The notes beneath the pieces are model-generated. The model worked only from the letters and a program-made list of their open reading frames with translations, did not search any database and had not been told where the DNA came from. Position numbers and translations under genes: made by a program. Below are positions 34,327-41,380 of a stretch of 64,000 nt of DNA, in pieces; within the stretch, counting starts at the first letter, position 1, and every line of letters starts with the position of its first letter. The stretch spans positions 18,817-82,816 of the forward strand of contig PNAJ01000077.1 in NCBI GenBank assembly GCA_003170295.1, written 5' to 3'. The stretch comes from Bryobacterales bacterium (GTDB taxonomy: Bacteria > Acidobacteriota > Terriglobia > Bryobacterales > Bryobacteraceae).

Positions 34327-34767
34327 ATGCGGGCGCTATTGCAGCGCGTCACCGAAGCGCGCGTCACGGTCGATCGAGCTGTCGTGGGCCAGATCGATGC
34401 CGGACTTCTCGTGTTGCTCGGCGTCTCGAAGCTCGACACCGCAGCCGACGCCGAATTCCTCGCCGCGAAAGTCCTCAACCTGCGGATCTTCAACGATGAC
34501 GCCGGGAAAATGAATCGCAGCGTCCTCGATACTGGAGGAGGTCTTCTCGTCGTCTCCCAATTCACCCTTTATGGCGATTGCCGCAAGGGACGCCGACCCA
34601 GCTTCGACGACGCCGCTCCCGCCGAGCAGGCCCGCGCGCTGTATGAGCATTTTGTCGCCATCGCACGGCGAAGCGAACTGCGCGTCGAAACTGGAGTCTT
34701 CCAGGCCGAGATGGCCGTTAAACTCATCAACGACGGTCCGGTGACACTGATTGTCGAAAGCCGCTAG
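34327..34767 (+). CDS. dtd: D-aminoacyl-tRNA deacylase
   Basis: A 146-residue protein that removes D-amino acids from mischarged tRNA. Family motifs are intact: [16 protein letters not shown] at the start, [18 protein letters not shown] near 77 and [16 protein letters not shown] at the end, with the cross-subunit Gly-Pro motif and the Asn-x-Gly-Pro-Val-Thr site. Normal family length. The leader would be very short if the -10 at 34310 is used. Confidence 0.95.
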   Translation: MRALLQRVTEARVTVDRAVVGQIDAGLLVLLGVSKLDTAADAEFLAAKVLNLRIFNDDAGKMNRSVLDTGGGLLVVSQFTLYGDCRKGRRPSFDDAAPAEQARALYEHFVAIARRSELRVETGVFQAEMAVKLINDGPVTLIVESR

Positions 34768-35094
34768 CGTCCCGGACCTCGAAAACACCTCTCATTCGCG
34801 TCTTGTAGGGCGGCCAATCCTGGCTGCAGCCGCCTTCAGGCGGCTCTTCCGGTTGCATTTTCATTCCCATCGTGCGTGCGTTCCGTGTCGACACTCTCGT
34901 AAACACTCCGCCACGCCGCTCTTGTGGGGCCGCCAATTTTTGGCGGCAGCCGCCCTTTCAGGCGGCTCTTCTGGCGTTTTCACCCCATCGTTCCCCAGCC
35001 GCTGGCCAGGGAAACACTCGTGCGCGCGTGCGTCGACACTCGTGTCGTCGCCGAACCGCAACCGTCAGGGAGCGGACCAGCGTACCATCAACAA
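34768..35094. repeat. Intergenic block of dispersed repeats (A, A, C, D)
   Basis: This 327-bp gap is mostly repeats: family A at 34804-34850 (GTAGGGCGGCCAATCC, TTCAGGCGGCTCTTCC) and again at 34922-34972 (GGGGCCGCCAATTTTTGG, TTTCAGGCGGCTCTTCTGG), a family C fragment near 34886 and a longer one at 35015-35050 (GTCGACACTCGTGTCGTC), and family D at 35051-35077. The nikR start follows 17 nt after the last copy. The repeats probably separate dtd from the nikR-acpS unit. Confidence 0.75.
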
Positions 35095-35511
35095 ATGAGC
35101 GACCTAAGCCGCATCGGCGTAGCCATCGATTCCGACTTGCTCCACAAATTCGATCAGTACATCGGTCAGCGAGGCTACACCAACCGTTCCGAAGCGTTTC
35201 GCGACCTGATCCGCGACGCCCTCATCGAGAAAACCGCCGAGAAGCCCGATAGTATTGTCGTCGGCACCCTGACGTTGGTCTACGATCATCACGTGCGTCT
35301 CCTGTCGGACCGCCTCACGGCCATGCAGCACGATCATTTTCATCTGGTGCTGTCCACTCTTCACGTGCATCTGGATCACAATAACTGTCTCGAAGTTCTG
35401 ATCCTCAAAGGCAAGGCCGCCGCGGTACAGAAGATGGCCGACGCGCTGATTTCGACGAAGGGTGTCATGCATGGCCGCCTCACCATCACGTCGCCTGGAG
35501 CCGCATCGTGA
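35095..35511 (+). CDS. nikR: Nickel-responsive transcriptional regulator NikR
   Basis: A 138-residue repressor. A ribbon-helix-helix DNA-binding N-terminus (RIGVAIDSDLLHKFDQYIGQRGYTNRSEAFRDLIRDAL) is followed by an ACT-like nickel domain. Nickel ligands are visible as His79 in MQHDHFH, His90 and His92 in LHVH, and Cys98 in DHNNCLE, which match the NikR His-His-His-Cys site. It senses Ni and would repress uptake genes; none is nearby. The urease operon at 59.5-64 kb is the only evident nickel user in the window. Its TGA overlaps acpS by 4 nt. Confidence 0.95.
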   Translation: MSDLSRIGVAIDSDLLHKFDQYIGQRGYTNRSEAFRDLIRDALIEKTAEKPDSIVVGTLTLVYDHHVRLLSDRLTAMQHDHFHLVLSTLHVHLDHNNCLEVLILKGKAAAVQKMADALISTKGVMHGRLTITSPGAAS

Positions 35512-35885
35512 TTGTGGGTTCCGGCATCGATCTGTGCGAGGTCGCGCGGATCAAGGACGCCATCGTGCGTCACGGCCGCCGCTTTCTCGAACGGGTTTAT
35601 ACGGCGCGCGAAATCGCCTACGCCGAGCGCAAGGCCAATCTTTATGAGCGCTACGCCGCCCGGTTTGCCGCGAAGGAAGCGGGGATGAAGGCGCTCGGCA
35701 CCGGTTGGCGAGGCGGCGTCGGATGGCGTGACTTCGAGGTAACCAATCTGCCCTCCGGCCGGCCGACGCTTCAGTTCCACGGCAAGGCCTCCGAAATCGC
35801 GCGGCAACTAGGCGTGGAGAACATATCGCTGTCGATCACCCACACTTCCACGCAGGCGATGGCCATGGTGATTCTGGAAAAATAA
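35508..35885 (+). CDS. acpS: Holo-[acyl-carrier-protein] synthase
   Basis: A 125-residue protein that transfers phosphopantetheine from CoA to acyl carrier protein. Family motifs: GSGIDLCEVARIKDAI at the start with the catalytic Asp, then FAAKEAGMKALGTG near 53 with the Glu that binds Mg. SLSITHTSTQAMAMVI ends the protein. The GTG start overlaps the nikR TGA (GTGA), so the two are co-translated. No obvious functional link between them. Confidence 0.94.
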   Translation: MIVGSGIDLCEVARIKDAIVRHGRRFLERVYTAREIAYAERKANLYERYAARFAAKEAGMKALGTGWRGGVGWRDFEVTNLPSGRPTLQFHGKASEIARQLGVENISLSITHTSTQAMAMVILEK

Positions 35886-36304
35886 TTTTTATTTCCTTTC
35901 CTTAGCGAGCTTTGCGACTTAGCGTGAAATGTGTTTTGCTTTTCTCCGGGTACTCTCAAATCAGAAGGAGTCTCCCACCGAGGCTTCTTTGACAGTTTCT
36001 TCGTGGCCACGAAGTGTCGTATTACGGTGGTCCTGAGCTTCCGGAGCCCGTCAGACGGCTCGCGCCTCCGACTATATGGACGGGGTCGACGGAAGGATCT
36101 TGGGATCGATCCCATAAGAATTCCGGGAGAGCGGATAGCACTGATCGCCGTACCCGAGAGTTTCAGAGGGCTGTGCATCGAAAGGGAGCAAGGCTCCGTG
36201 AGAGACAGTCCAATCCACTAGCGGCCGGTCTAAAACGCCGGCCGCTCGCGACTTTTTCGTACAGCCGTAGTGTCTTTCTGCCGATCCTCATTCTGGAAAC
36301 GTCT
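35886..36304. other. 419-bp stretch without a convincing gene; possible structured RNA or repeat remnant
   Basis: Frames on both strands give low-complexity peptides with no recognisable fold. The stretch holds two perfect palindromes, CTTCGTGGCCACGAAG (35999-36014) and GGGATCGATCCC near 36110, several GC hairpins, and a strong 9-bp hairpin at 36220-36246. The first 50 bases resemble the GCAAAGxTCGCTAAG-type intergenic repeat seen in other bacteria. No known riboswitch, 6S RNA, tmRNA, RNase P or SRP RNA signature was matched. Confidence 0.4.
36220..36256 (+). terminator. Terminator-like hairpin before the zinc-ribbon gene
   Basis: AGCGGCCGG, a 9-nt loop and CCGGCCGCT form a 9-bp GC stem. CTTTTT follows after 5 nt at 36251-36256. 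It could end a short RNA encoded in the preceding gap, or transcription from acpS. Confidence 0.4.
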
Positions 36305-36820
36305 ATGAACTGTCCCAACTGCGGCGCCGCGATGCGGCTCAAGGACGACGCGGACTATCTGCTCTGCGACTATTGCCAGACACCCCATTTCCCCGATCTG
36401 AATTCCGACGGCGTTCGTGTCCTGGGCGAGCCTGCCGGGATCTTCTGCCCGATCTGCGCAATTTCTCTGACGCACGCCTCGGTCGCCCGCGAACGCATTC
36501 TCTATTGCGAGCGTTGCCGCGGCATGCTCATTTCGATGGATCTGTTTCCGGAGATCGTGCGGGACCTGCGCTCGCGCCGCGAAGCATCGATCGACGCCGC
36601 GCGCCCGCCCGATTTGAAGGATCTCGACCGTCAGATCCGCTGTCCGAAATGCAGCGCGATCATGGATACGCATCCCTATTGCGGCCCCGGCAACATCATC
36701 ATCGACACGTGCGAAAACTGCGCGCAAAACTGGCTGGATTACGGCGAGCTCGACCGAGTTGTGCGGGCTCCGGACCCGGCCGTTCCCATGAGCTTCTTGC
36801 CGACTAAGCAGCGCACATAA
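36305..36820 (+). CDS. Zinc-ribbon protein (zf-TFIIB type)
   Basis: A 171-residue protein with three sets of paired Cys: MNCPNCGAAM and LLCDYCQTPHF at the N-terminus, FCPICAISL with YCERCRGMLI in the middle, and RCPKCSAIMDTH with CENCAQNWLDYGEL at the end. CxxC spacing with the C-terminal DxxxxxxxELD motif matches TFIIB-type zinc-ribbon proteins of unknown role. No signal peptide or membrane segment, so it is cytoplasmic. I chose ATG 36305 because the Cys motif starts there; the upstream frame is low-complexity. Confidence 0.8.
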   Translation: MNCPNCGAAMRLKDDADYLLCDYCQTPHFPDLNSDGVRVLGEPAGIFCPICAISLTHASVARERILYCERCRGMLISMDLFPEIVRDLRSRREASIDAARPPDLKDLDRQIRCPKCSAIMDTHPYCGPGNIIIDTCENCAQNWLDYGELDRVVRAPDPAVPMSFLPTKQRT

Positions 36821-36828
36821 CCCGTCGT

Positions 36829-36963
36829 GGTGGCGCGAGCTTCAGCTTGCAGCGGCGGCTTCAGCCGCCGTCTCGTCCCTCTGACTGACCGCTCCCGAAA
36901 GGTTGCGGTTCCATCGATGCCCCGCGTTCGTGCTTTGGAACCGCGACCTGCGGGAGCGGTCAG
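36829..36963. repeat. Family B repeat followed by an inverted pair of family D repeats
   Basis: Family B at 36829-36878 is nearly identical to the copy at 11859-11908. Two family D units follow in opposite orientation: CTGACCGCTCCCGAAAGG (36885-36912) and GACCTGCGGGAGCGGTCAG (36937-36963). Together they can fold into a stem of about 27 bp with a 24-nt loop. The unit lies between the zinc-ribbon gene and VapBC. Confidence 0.75.
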
Positions 36964-36988
36964 CCGGTGCGGATGGTAAATTGAAGAC

Positions 36989-37219
36989 ATGCGCGTCACA
37001 GTCGATTTGGACGAAGACATTCTGCGTACCGCCAAGGAATTGGCCCGCGAAAGCGAGCAGAGCCTGGGCCGCGTCCTCTCCGATCTGGCGCGGCGAGGAT
37101 TAAAACCTGCAACTCCAAAGGTTAAAATCCGCAATGGAGTGCCTCTGCTCATGCCCAAGCCAGGAGCAAGACCGGTCACTTCCGAGCATGTGAAGGAACT
37201 GCTTGAACTCGACGACTGA
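36989..37219 (+). CDS. VapB-like antitoxin
   Basis: A 76-residue protein with a ribbon-helix-helix start (MRVTVDLDEDILRTAKELARESEQSLGRVLSDLARRG) and a flexible C-terminus. It precedes and overlaps the PIN toxin by 17 nt, which is the VapBC arrangement. TAAATT lies 6 nt before the ATG, and GAAG lies too close to act as a normal ribosome site, so the mRNA may be leaderless. Confidence 0.85.
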   Translation: MRVTVDLDEDILRTAKELARESEQSLGRVLSDLARRGLKPATPKVKIRNGVPLLMPKPGARPVTSEHVKELLELDD

Positions 37220-37667
37220 GTCGGCTTGGCTTCTCGATGTCAATGCCCTGATCGCACTCATTATTCCCCTCCACATCCATCACGAGAGAATGCATCGCTG
37301 GTTTCGACAAAACTCTGCGGCGGGTTGGGCCACATGCCCAATCACTGAAAATGGCGCGATCCGCGTTATCTCGCAGCCCAAGTTCGCAACCGGGCCATAT
37401 ACTGCCTCGGAAGCAACTGAGGCGCTCCGCTCTGTATGCGAATCGCTCTCCAAACAGCATCGCTTCTGGCCGGCTGATGTTTCTCTGACCGACGAATCCC
37501 TGTTTAACATCCAGAACATCGTTGGTCCTAAGCAGGTGACTGACGCGTACCTCCTCGGCCTCGCCGCCAAACACGGCGCAAAACTCGTCAGCTTCGACCG
37601 CAGCCTCCCCTGGCAGGCGATTCGAAAGGGAACCGCACGGCTGATCGAGGCGCCACTGCTACAATAG
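37203..37667 (+). CDS. VapC-like PIN-domain toxin
   Basis: A 154-residue ribonuclease toxin. The four acidic PIN residues can be placed: Asp in WLLDVNALIAL near 12, Glu in CPITENGAIRV near 48, Asp in VTDAYLLGLAA near 113 and Asp in SFDRSL near 132. The TTG start lies inside the antitoxin gene and is the only usable start in frame. Toxins of this class often cut initiator tRNA or rRNA; the target here is unknown. Confidence 0.87.
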   Translation: MNSTTESAWLLDVNALIALIIPLHIHHERMHRWFRQNSAAGWATCPITENGAIRVISQPKFATGPYTASEATEALRSVCESLSKQHRFWPADVSLTDESLFNIQNIVGPKQVTDAYLLGLAAKHGAKLVSFDRSLPWQAIRKGTARLIEAPLLQ

Positions 37668-37690
37668 TCCCCGGGTCTTCCTTCGAAACA

Positions 37691-38995
37691 ATGAGTAATG
37701 TAATCGTTCTTGGTGCGCAATGGGGTGATGAGGGCAAGGGTAAAGTTGTCGATCTTCTCGCGGAGCGCTTTGACATTGTCGCGCGCTACCAGGGCGGGCA
37801 TAACGCCGGCCACACCGTCTTCATCGGCGAAAAAAAGTTCGTTCTCAAGCTGATCCCCAGCGGGATTCTTCGTCCCGGCGTCGAAGCCGTGATCGGCAAC
37901 GGCGTGGTCATCGATCTCGCCGCGCTGCTCGACGAAATCGCCGCGCTCGAATCGCATGGCATCGACGCGACCAAGCAACTCCGCATCAGCAATCGCGCCC
38001 ACGTGATCTTTCCGTTCCATCGCCTGATCGAGAAAATGTCGGAGGCGCGCGAAAATCGCATTCCGATCGGCACCACGTCTCGCGGCATCGGTCCTAGTTA
38101 TGAGGATAAAACCGGCCGCCGAGGGATCCGCATCGCCGATCTCTACGACCCCGAAAGTTTTCGCGACCTCTACGACACTCTCGCCGAGGATAAGAAGACG
38201 CTCGCCGCCACCTTCAATCTGCACGACACCATCGACTACGCGGAAATCCGCGCGCAGCATGAGCTGTACGCCGAGAAAATCCGTCCGATGGTCTGCGATA
38301 CCGCCGCTCTGCTCGCCGACGCGATGGCCCGCGGCAAGCGCATTTTGTTTGAGGGCGCGCAAGGCACCATGCTCGATATCGACCACGGCACGTATCCGTT
38401 CGTCACATCGTCGAGCGCCTCTGCCGGCGGAGCCTCCATCGGCACCGGCGTCCCGCCCACCAGAATCGAAGGCATCATCGGCGTCTCGAAAGCCTACAAT
38501 ACGCGCGTCGGCTCCGGACCTTTTCCTACTGAGAGTGACGACGCCGCCGGCGATCTGCTGCGCCGCGAAGGCAACGAATTCGGCGCCGTCACCGGCCGCC
38601 CGCGCCGCTGCGGATGGTTCGACGTGCCTCTGCTCAAGTACACCGCGATGGTCAACGGCTTCGACACTCTTTTCATCATGAAGCTCGACGTTCTCGACTG
38701 TCTCGAAGAGATCCCCGTCTGCGTCCGCTATCGTCTGCACAGCGCGGACGTCACCGAAATGCCGGCCACTTATCGAGCGCTCGAAGCCATCGAACCGGTG
38801 TACGAAAACCTTCCTGGCTGGCACACTTCGACACGAGGTATTGCGCGTTTCGACGGGCTTCCGACTGAAGCCCGCGCGTATTTAAAATTTCTCGAAGAGC
38901 GCACCGGCGTCGAAGTCGGCGGCGTTTCCACCGGACCGGAGCGTAACGAAACCATCGTCCGCGCCGGATCGAAGCTAGAACGCCTCATCGGCTAG
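37691..38995 (+). CDS. purA: Adenylosuccinate synthetase
   Basis: A 434-residue enzyme that joins IMP and aspartate with GTP, the first committed step to AMP. Motifs are complete: GAQWGDEGKGKVVDLLAE at the start with the catalytic Asp, GGHNAGHTV with the catalytic His, TTSRGIGPSYEDKTGRRG, FEGAQGTMLDIDHGTYPFVTSS and VTGRPRRCGWFD near 295. Full family length. A palindrome follows at 39032-39051, probably the transcription end. Confidence 0.97.
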   Translation: MSNVIVLGAQWGDEGKGKVVDLLAERFDIVARYQGGHNAGHTVFIGEKKFVLKLIPSGILRPGVEAVIGNGVVIDLAALLDEIAALESHGIDATKQLRISNRAHVIFPFHRLIEKMSEARENRIPIGTTSRGIGPSYEDKTGRRGIRIADLYDPESFRDLYDTLAEDKKTLAATFNLHDTIDYAEIRAQHELYAEKIRPMVCDTAALLADAMARGKRILFEGAQGTMLDIDHGTYPFVTSSSASAGGASIGTGVPPTRIEGIIGVSKAYNTRVGSGPFPTESDDAAGDLLRREGNEFGAVTGRPRRCGWFDVPLLKYTAMVNGFDTLFIMKLDVLDCLEEIPVCVRYRLHSADVTEMPATYRALEAIEPVYENLPGWHTSTRGIARFDGLPTEARAYLKFLEERTGVEVGGVSTGPERNETIVRAGSKLERLIG

Positions 38996-39031
38996 TTGAT
39001 TCACACTAGAGGTTGGGTTGCCCTAAGGTGG

Positions 39032-39051
39032 GACAGGCGATTTCGCCTGTC
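39032..39051. terminator. Hairpin after purA, also a repeat unit
   Basis: GACAGGCGA-tt-TCGCCTGTC is a perfect 9-bp stem, but no T-run follows. It lies inside GGTGGGACAGGCG, a common dispersed unit, and GTGTCCCACCC recurs about 70 bp on, making a larger inverted pair. Termination is plausible but not proven. Confidence 0.4.
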
Positions 39052-39145
39052 AGCGCACTCCCCATTAGCAACGATTCATGTTAATCGGTGTTTAGAAAAG
39101 AAACGGTAAGGGGACGCGCCGTGTCCCACCCATAGGAGAAAATGT

Positions 39146-40195
39146 ATGCGCGGATTATTTGCTGCTCTGTTAGCCCTATCGCTCGTACCACTAGCGATAG
39201 CCCAGGACGACCCAGGCGCCGATCCACCCAGCCGTGCCGCTCGCCTCAGTTATATCAGTGGAACGGTTTCCTTCCAGCCCGGCGGCGTCGACGATTGGGT
39301 TCCCGCCGAGCCTAACCGTCCCCTGACCACAGGCGACCGCCTGTGGACCGACGACAATTCGCGCGTAGAAATGAATCTCGGCTCCGCCGCGTTCCGCCTT
39401 TCGAGCCGAACCAATTTCACGTTTCTCAATCTTGACGACAGGACCGCGCAAATCCAGCTCTCGCTCGGAACATTGAGCGTCCGCCTCCGCCGCCTCGACC
39501 AGGATGAGACGGTCGAGATCGATACGCCGCAAGTGGCCTTCACGCTGCTGCGCCCCGGCGAGTATCGCGTCGAAGTGAATGAGGCAGGCGACGCGACCAT
39601 CATCACGGTTCGCGGCGGCGACGGCGAGGCCAGCGCCAATGGCCAGGCATTTGCCATTCACGCCCGCGAGCAGGTTCGCATTGCAGGACCGGAAGGCGCT
39701 GAGCCCATCCTCGACCGTCGCGCGGCTCCGACCGCCGATTCGTTCGATCTGTTCTGCCAGGATCGCGACCGCCGCGAAGACATGTCGCAATCCGCGCGCT
39801 ATGTCTCGCGCGATATGCCCGGCTACGCCGATCTCGATGCCAACGGCAGTTGGCGCAACGATCCGCAGTATGGAGAGGTCTGGGTCCCGACCACAGTGGT
39901 CGTCGGATGGTCGCCTTATCATTACGGCCACTGGGCCTGGATCTCGCCGTGGGGCTGGACCTGGGTCGATGACGCGCCGTGGGGTTATGCCCCGTTCCAC
40001 TACGGACGCTGGGCCCAAGTTGGAGGAGTGTCGGGAGCTTCGTGGGGCTGGATTCCCGGACCCATCGCGGTCCGTCCCGTTTATGCTCCCGCCATGGTCG
40101 CCTTCGTCGGTGGCGGAGGCTTCAGCGCAGCCATCTCGATTGGCGGAGGAGGTGCCGCCGTCGGCTGGTTCCCTCTAGGACCGCGCGAAGTTTGA
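39146..40195 (+). CDS. FecR-domain/DUF6600 exported protein, N-terminal part of an interrupted gene
   Basis: 349 residues up to an in-frame TGA. Signal peptide MRGLFAALLALSLVPLAIA, then a FecR domain (about 30-170: GTVSFQPGGVDDWVPAEPNRPLTTGDRLWTD up to EYRVEVNEAGDATIITVRGG), then a Trp/Tyr/Gly-rich block (YGHWAWISPWGWTWVDD, HYGRW) typical of DUF6600. The frame stays open after TGA 40193-40195 for another 382 codons, and the sequence remains homologous to the paralogue at 41377, which has TGG there. I therefore read this as one 732-codon gene broken by a nonsense mutation. Confidence 0.8.
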   Translation: MRGLFAALLALSLVPLAIAQDDPGADPPSRAARLSYISGTVSFQPGGVDDWVPAEPNRPLTTGDRLWTDDNSRVEMNLGSAAFRLSSRTNFTFLNLDDRTAQIQLSLGTLSVRLRRLDQDETVEIDTPQVAFTLLRPGEYRVEVNEAGDATIITVRGGDGEASANGQAFAIHAREQVRIAGPEGAEPILDRRAAPTADSFDLFCQDRDRREDMSQSARYVSRDMPGYADLDANGSWRNDPQYGEVWVPTTVVVGWSPYHYGHWAWISPWGWTWVDDAPWGYAPFHYGRWAQVGGVSGASWGWIPGPIAVRPVYAPAMVAFVGGGGFSAAISIGGGGAAVGWFPLGPREV

Positions 40196-41344
40196 GTGCC
40201 TTCCTACCGCGTCAGCGCCGGTTATATGACGCGCGTCAACGTCAGCAATACCGTGGTGACGGAAGTGAATATCCGCAACGTAAATAACGTGTACGTCAAT
40301 CAGCGAGTCCCCGGAGCCGTGGTCGCCGTCCGCGGCGATGTCATGACCAGCGGCCGGCCCGTGGGAGCTTCCGCCATGCGCGTCACGCCTGGCGTCGTCG
40401 CGAATATTGCGGTGATCCACGCCGCCCCGGTCGCGCCGGATCGGGCCGCGGTCCTCGGTGGCCGCGCTCCTATATCCGCGGGAGCCCACGTCCCTCCGCC
40501 CGCCGCGATGAACCGGCAAGTGGTGGCGAAGGCAGCTCCTCCTCCCGCTCCGGTTCCGTTCGTGCGTCAACAGCAGGCGCTCCAAGCCAATCCTGGACGT
40601 CCTCTCGATGCGGGAGCTGTCAGGAATCTGCAAGGTAGCCAGCCTCCCCCGCGCATGAATATCCGGCCCGCGGCCCCTACCGCGCCCGCCGCGAGAGTAC
40701 CTTATGTGAGTCCCGCGAATCCGAACCCGGCAAATCGCCCGGCGGTGAACAATCCCACGCCGAACGCACCGGCCCGAACCGACCCATTCACGCGGCCGAA
40801 TTCTACACCCAATCCGCCAGCTCAACCCGAGCCTGTCGCGCCGCGTGCCAATCCCACGCCGAACGCACCAGCCCGGCCTGACACCTTCACGCGCCCGAAT
40901 CCCACGCCCAACCCGCCGGCTCAACCCGAGCCTCGTTCGCGGCGTCCCGACCCCACGCCGGTTCCGCCGGAGCGTGCCGCGCCGCGTACTGATCCGACGC
41001 CCAATCCTCCCGCGAGACCCGAGCGCATCGCGCCGCGTAACACACCGGCTCCCAACCCGCCCGCCAGACCCGAGCCAGTCGCGCCGCGTGGGAATCCCGC
41101 GCCAAACCCGCAGCCCAATCCGCCGGCGCGACCCGAGTATGTCAGGCCGCGTAACGAGCCGACTCCCAACCCGCCAGCGAGACAGGAGGTTAGGCCACAG
41201 CCACAGCCGCAGCCCGCTCCTCCACTACGCTCGGAACCGCCTCGCAGGGAGGAAGCGCGTCCCGCACCCCAGCCCGAGCGTCAACAACAAAAGACCACCA
41301 AGCCTCCGGACAAGAAAACGGAGAAGCCCGAGAAGGAAAAATAG
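40196..41344 (+). CDS. C-terminal part of the interrupted FecR/DUF6600 gene, Pro-rich
   Basis: 382 residues in the same frame as the preceding part, directly after its TGA. GTG 40196 abuts the stop and could allow re-initiation (TGAGTG). The first 70 residues (PSYRVSAGYMTRVNVSNT, VTEVNIRNVNNVYVNQ) continue the beta-rich DUF6600 region. From about residue 170 it is a long Pro/Asn/Arg-rich tract with degenerate repeats of TPNPPARPEPVAPR, probably unfolded in the periplasm or spanning the envelope. It has no signal peptide of its own, so alone it would stay in the cytoplasm. Confidence 0.6.
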   Translation: MPSYRVSAGYMTRVNVSNTVVTEVNIRNVNNVYVNQRVPGAVVAVRGDVMTSGRPVGASAMRVTPGVVANIAVIHAAPVAPDRAAVLGGRAPISAGAHVPPPAAMNRQVVAKAAPPPAPVPFVRQQQALQANPGRPLDAGAVRNLQGSQPPPRMNIRPAAPTAPAARVPYVSPANPNPANRPAVNNPTPNAPARTDPFTRPNSTPNPPAQPEPVAPRANPTPNAPARPDTFTRPNPTPNPPAQPEPRSRRPDPTPVPPERAAPRTDPTPNPPARPERIAPRNTPAPNPPARPEPVAPRGNPAPNPQPNPPARPEYVRPRNEPTPNPPARQEVRPQPQPQPAPPLRSEPPRREEARPAPQPERQQQKTTKPPDKKTEKPEKEK

Positions 41345-41360
41345 CGGATCTGCCGATTCT

Positions 41361-41380
41361 TGTAGGGCGGCCAATAGTGG
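41361..41380. repeat. Partial family A repeat at the break of a truncated gene
   Basis: TTGTAGGGCGGCCAATAGTG matches only the first 20 bases of family A. Homology to the FecR gene begins within four bases of its right end. Confidence 0.65.

Noticed and set aside
35886..36304. Known riboswitch, 6S RNA, tmRNA, RNase P or group II intron remnant
   Set aside because: None of the signature sequences I know for these could be matched; described only as an unassigned gap.
40193..40240. Selenocysteine insertion at the in-frame TGA
   Set aside because: selA is present and a small hairpin can be drawn, but the paralogue has TGG at this codon and no Cys is expected there; a nonsense mutation is simpler. 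Kept only as a check.
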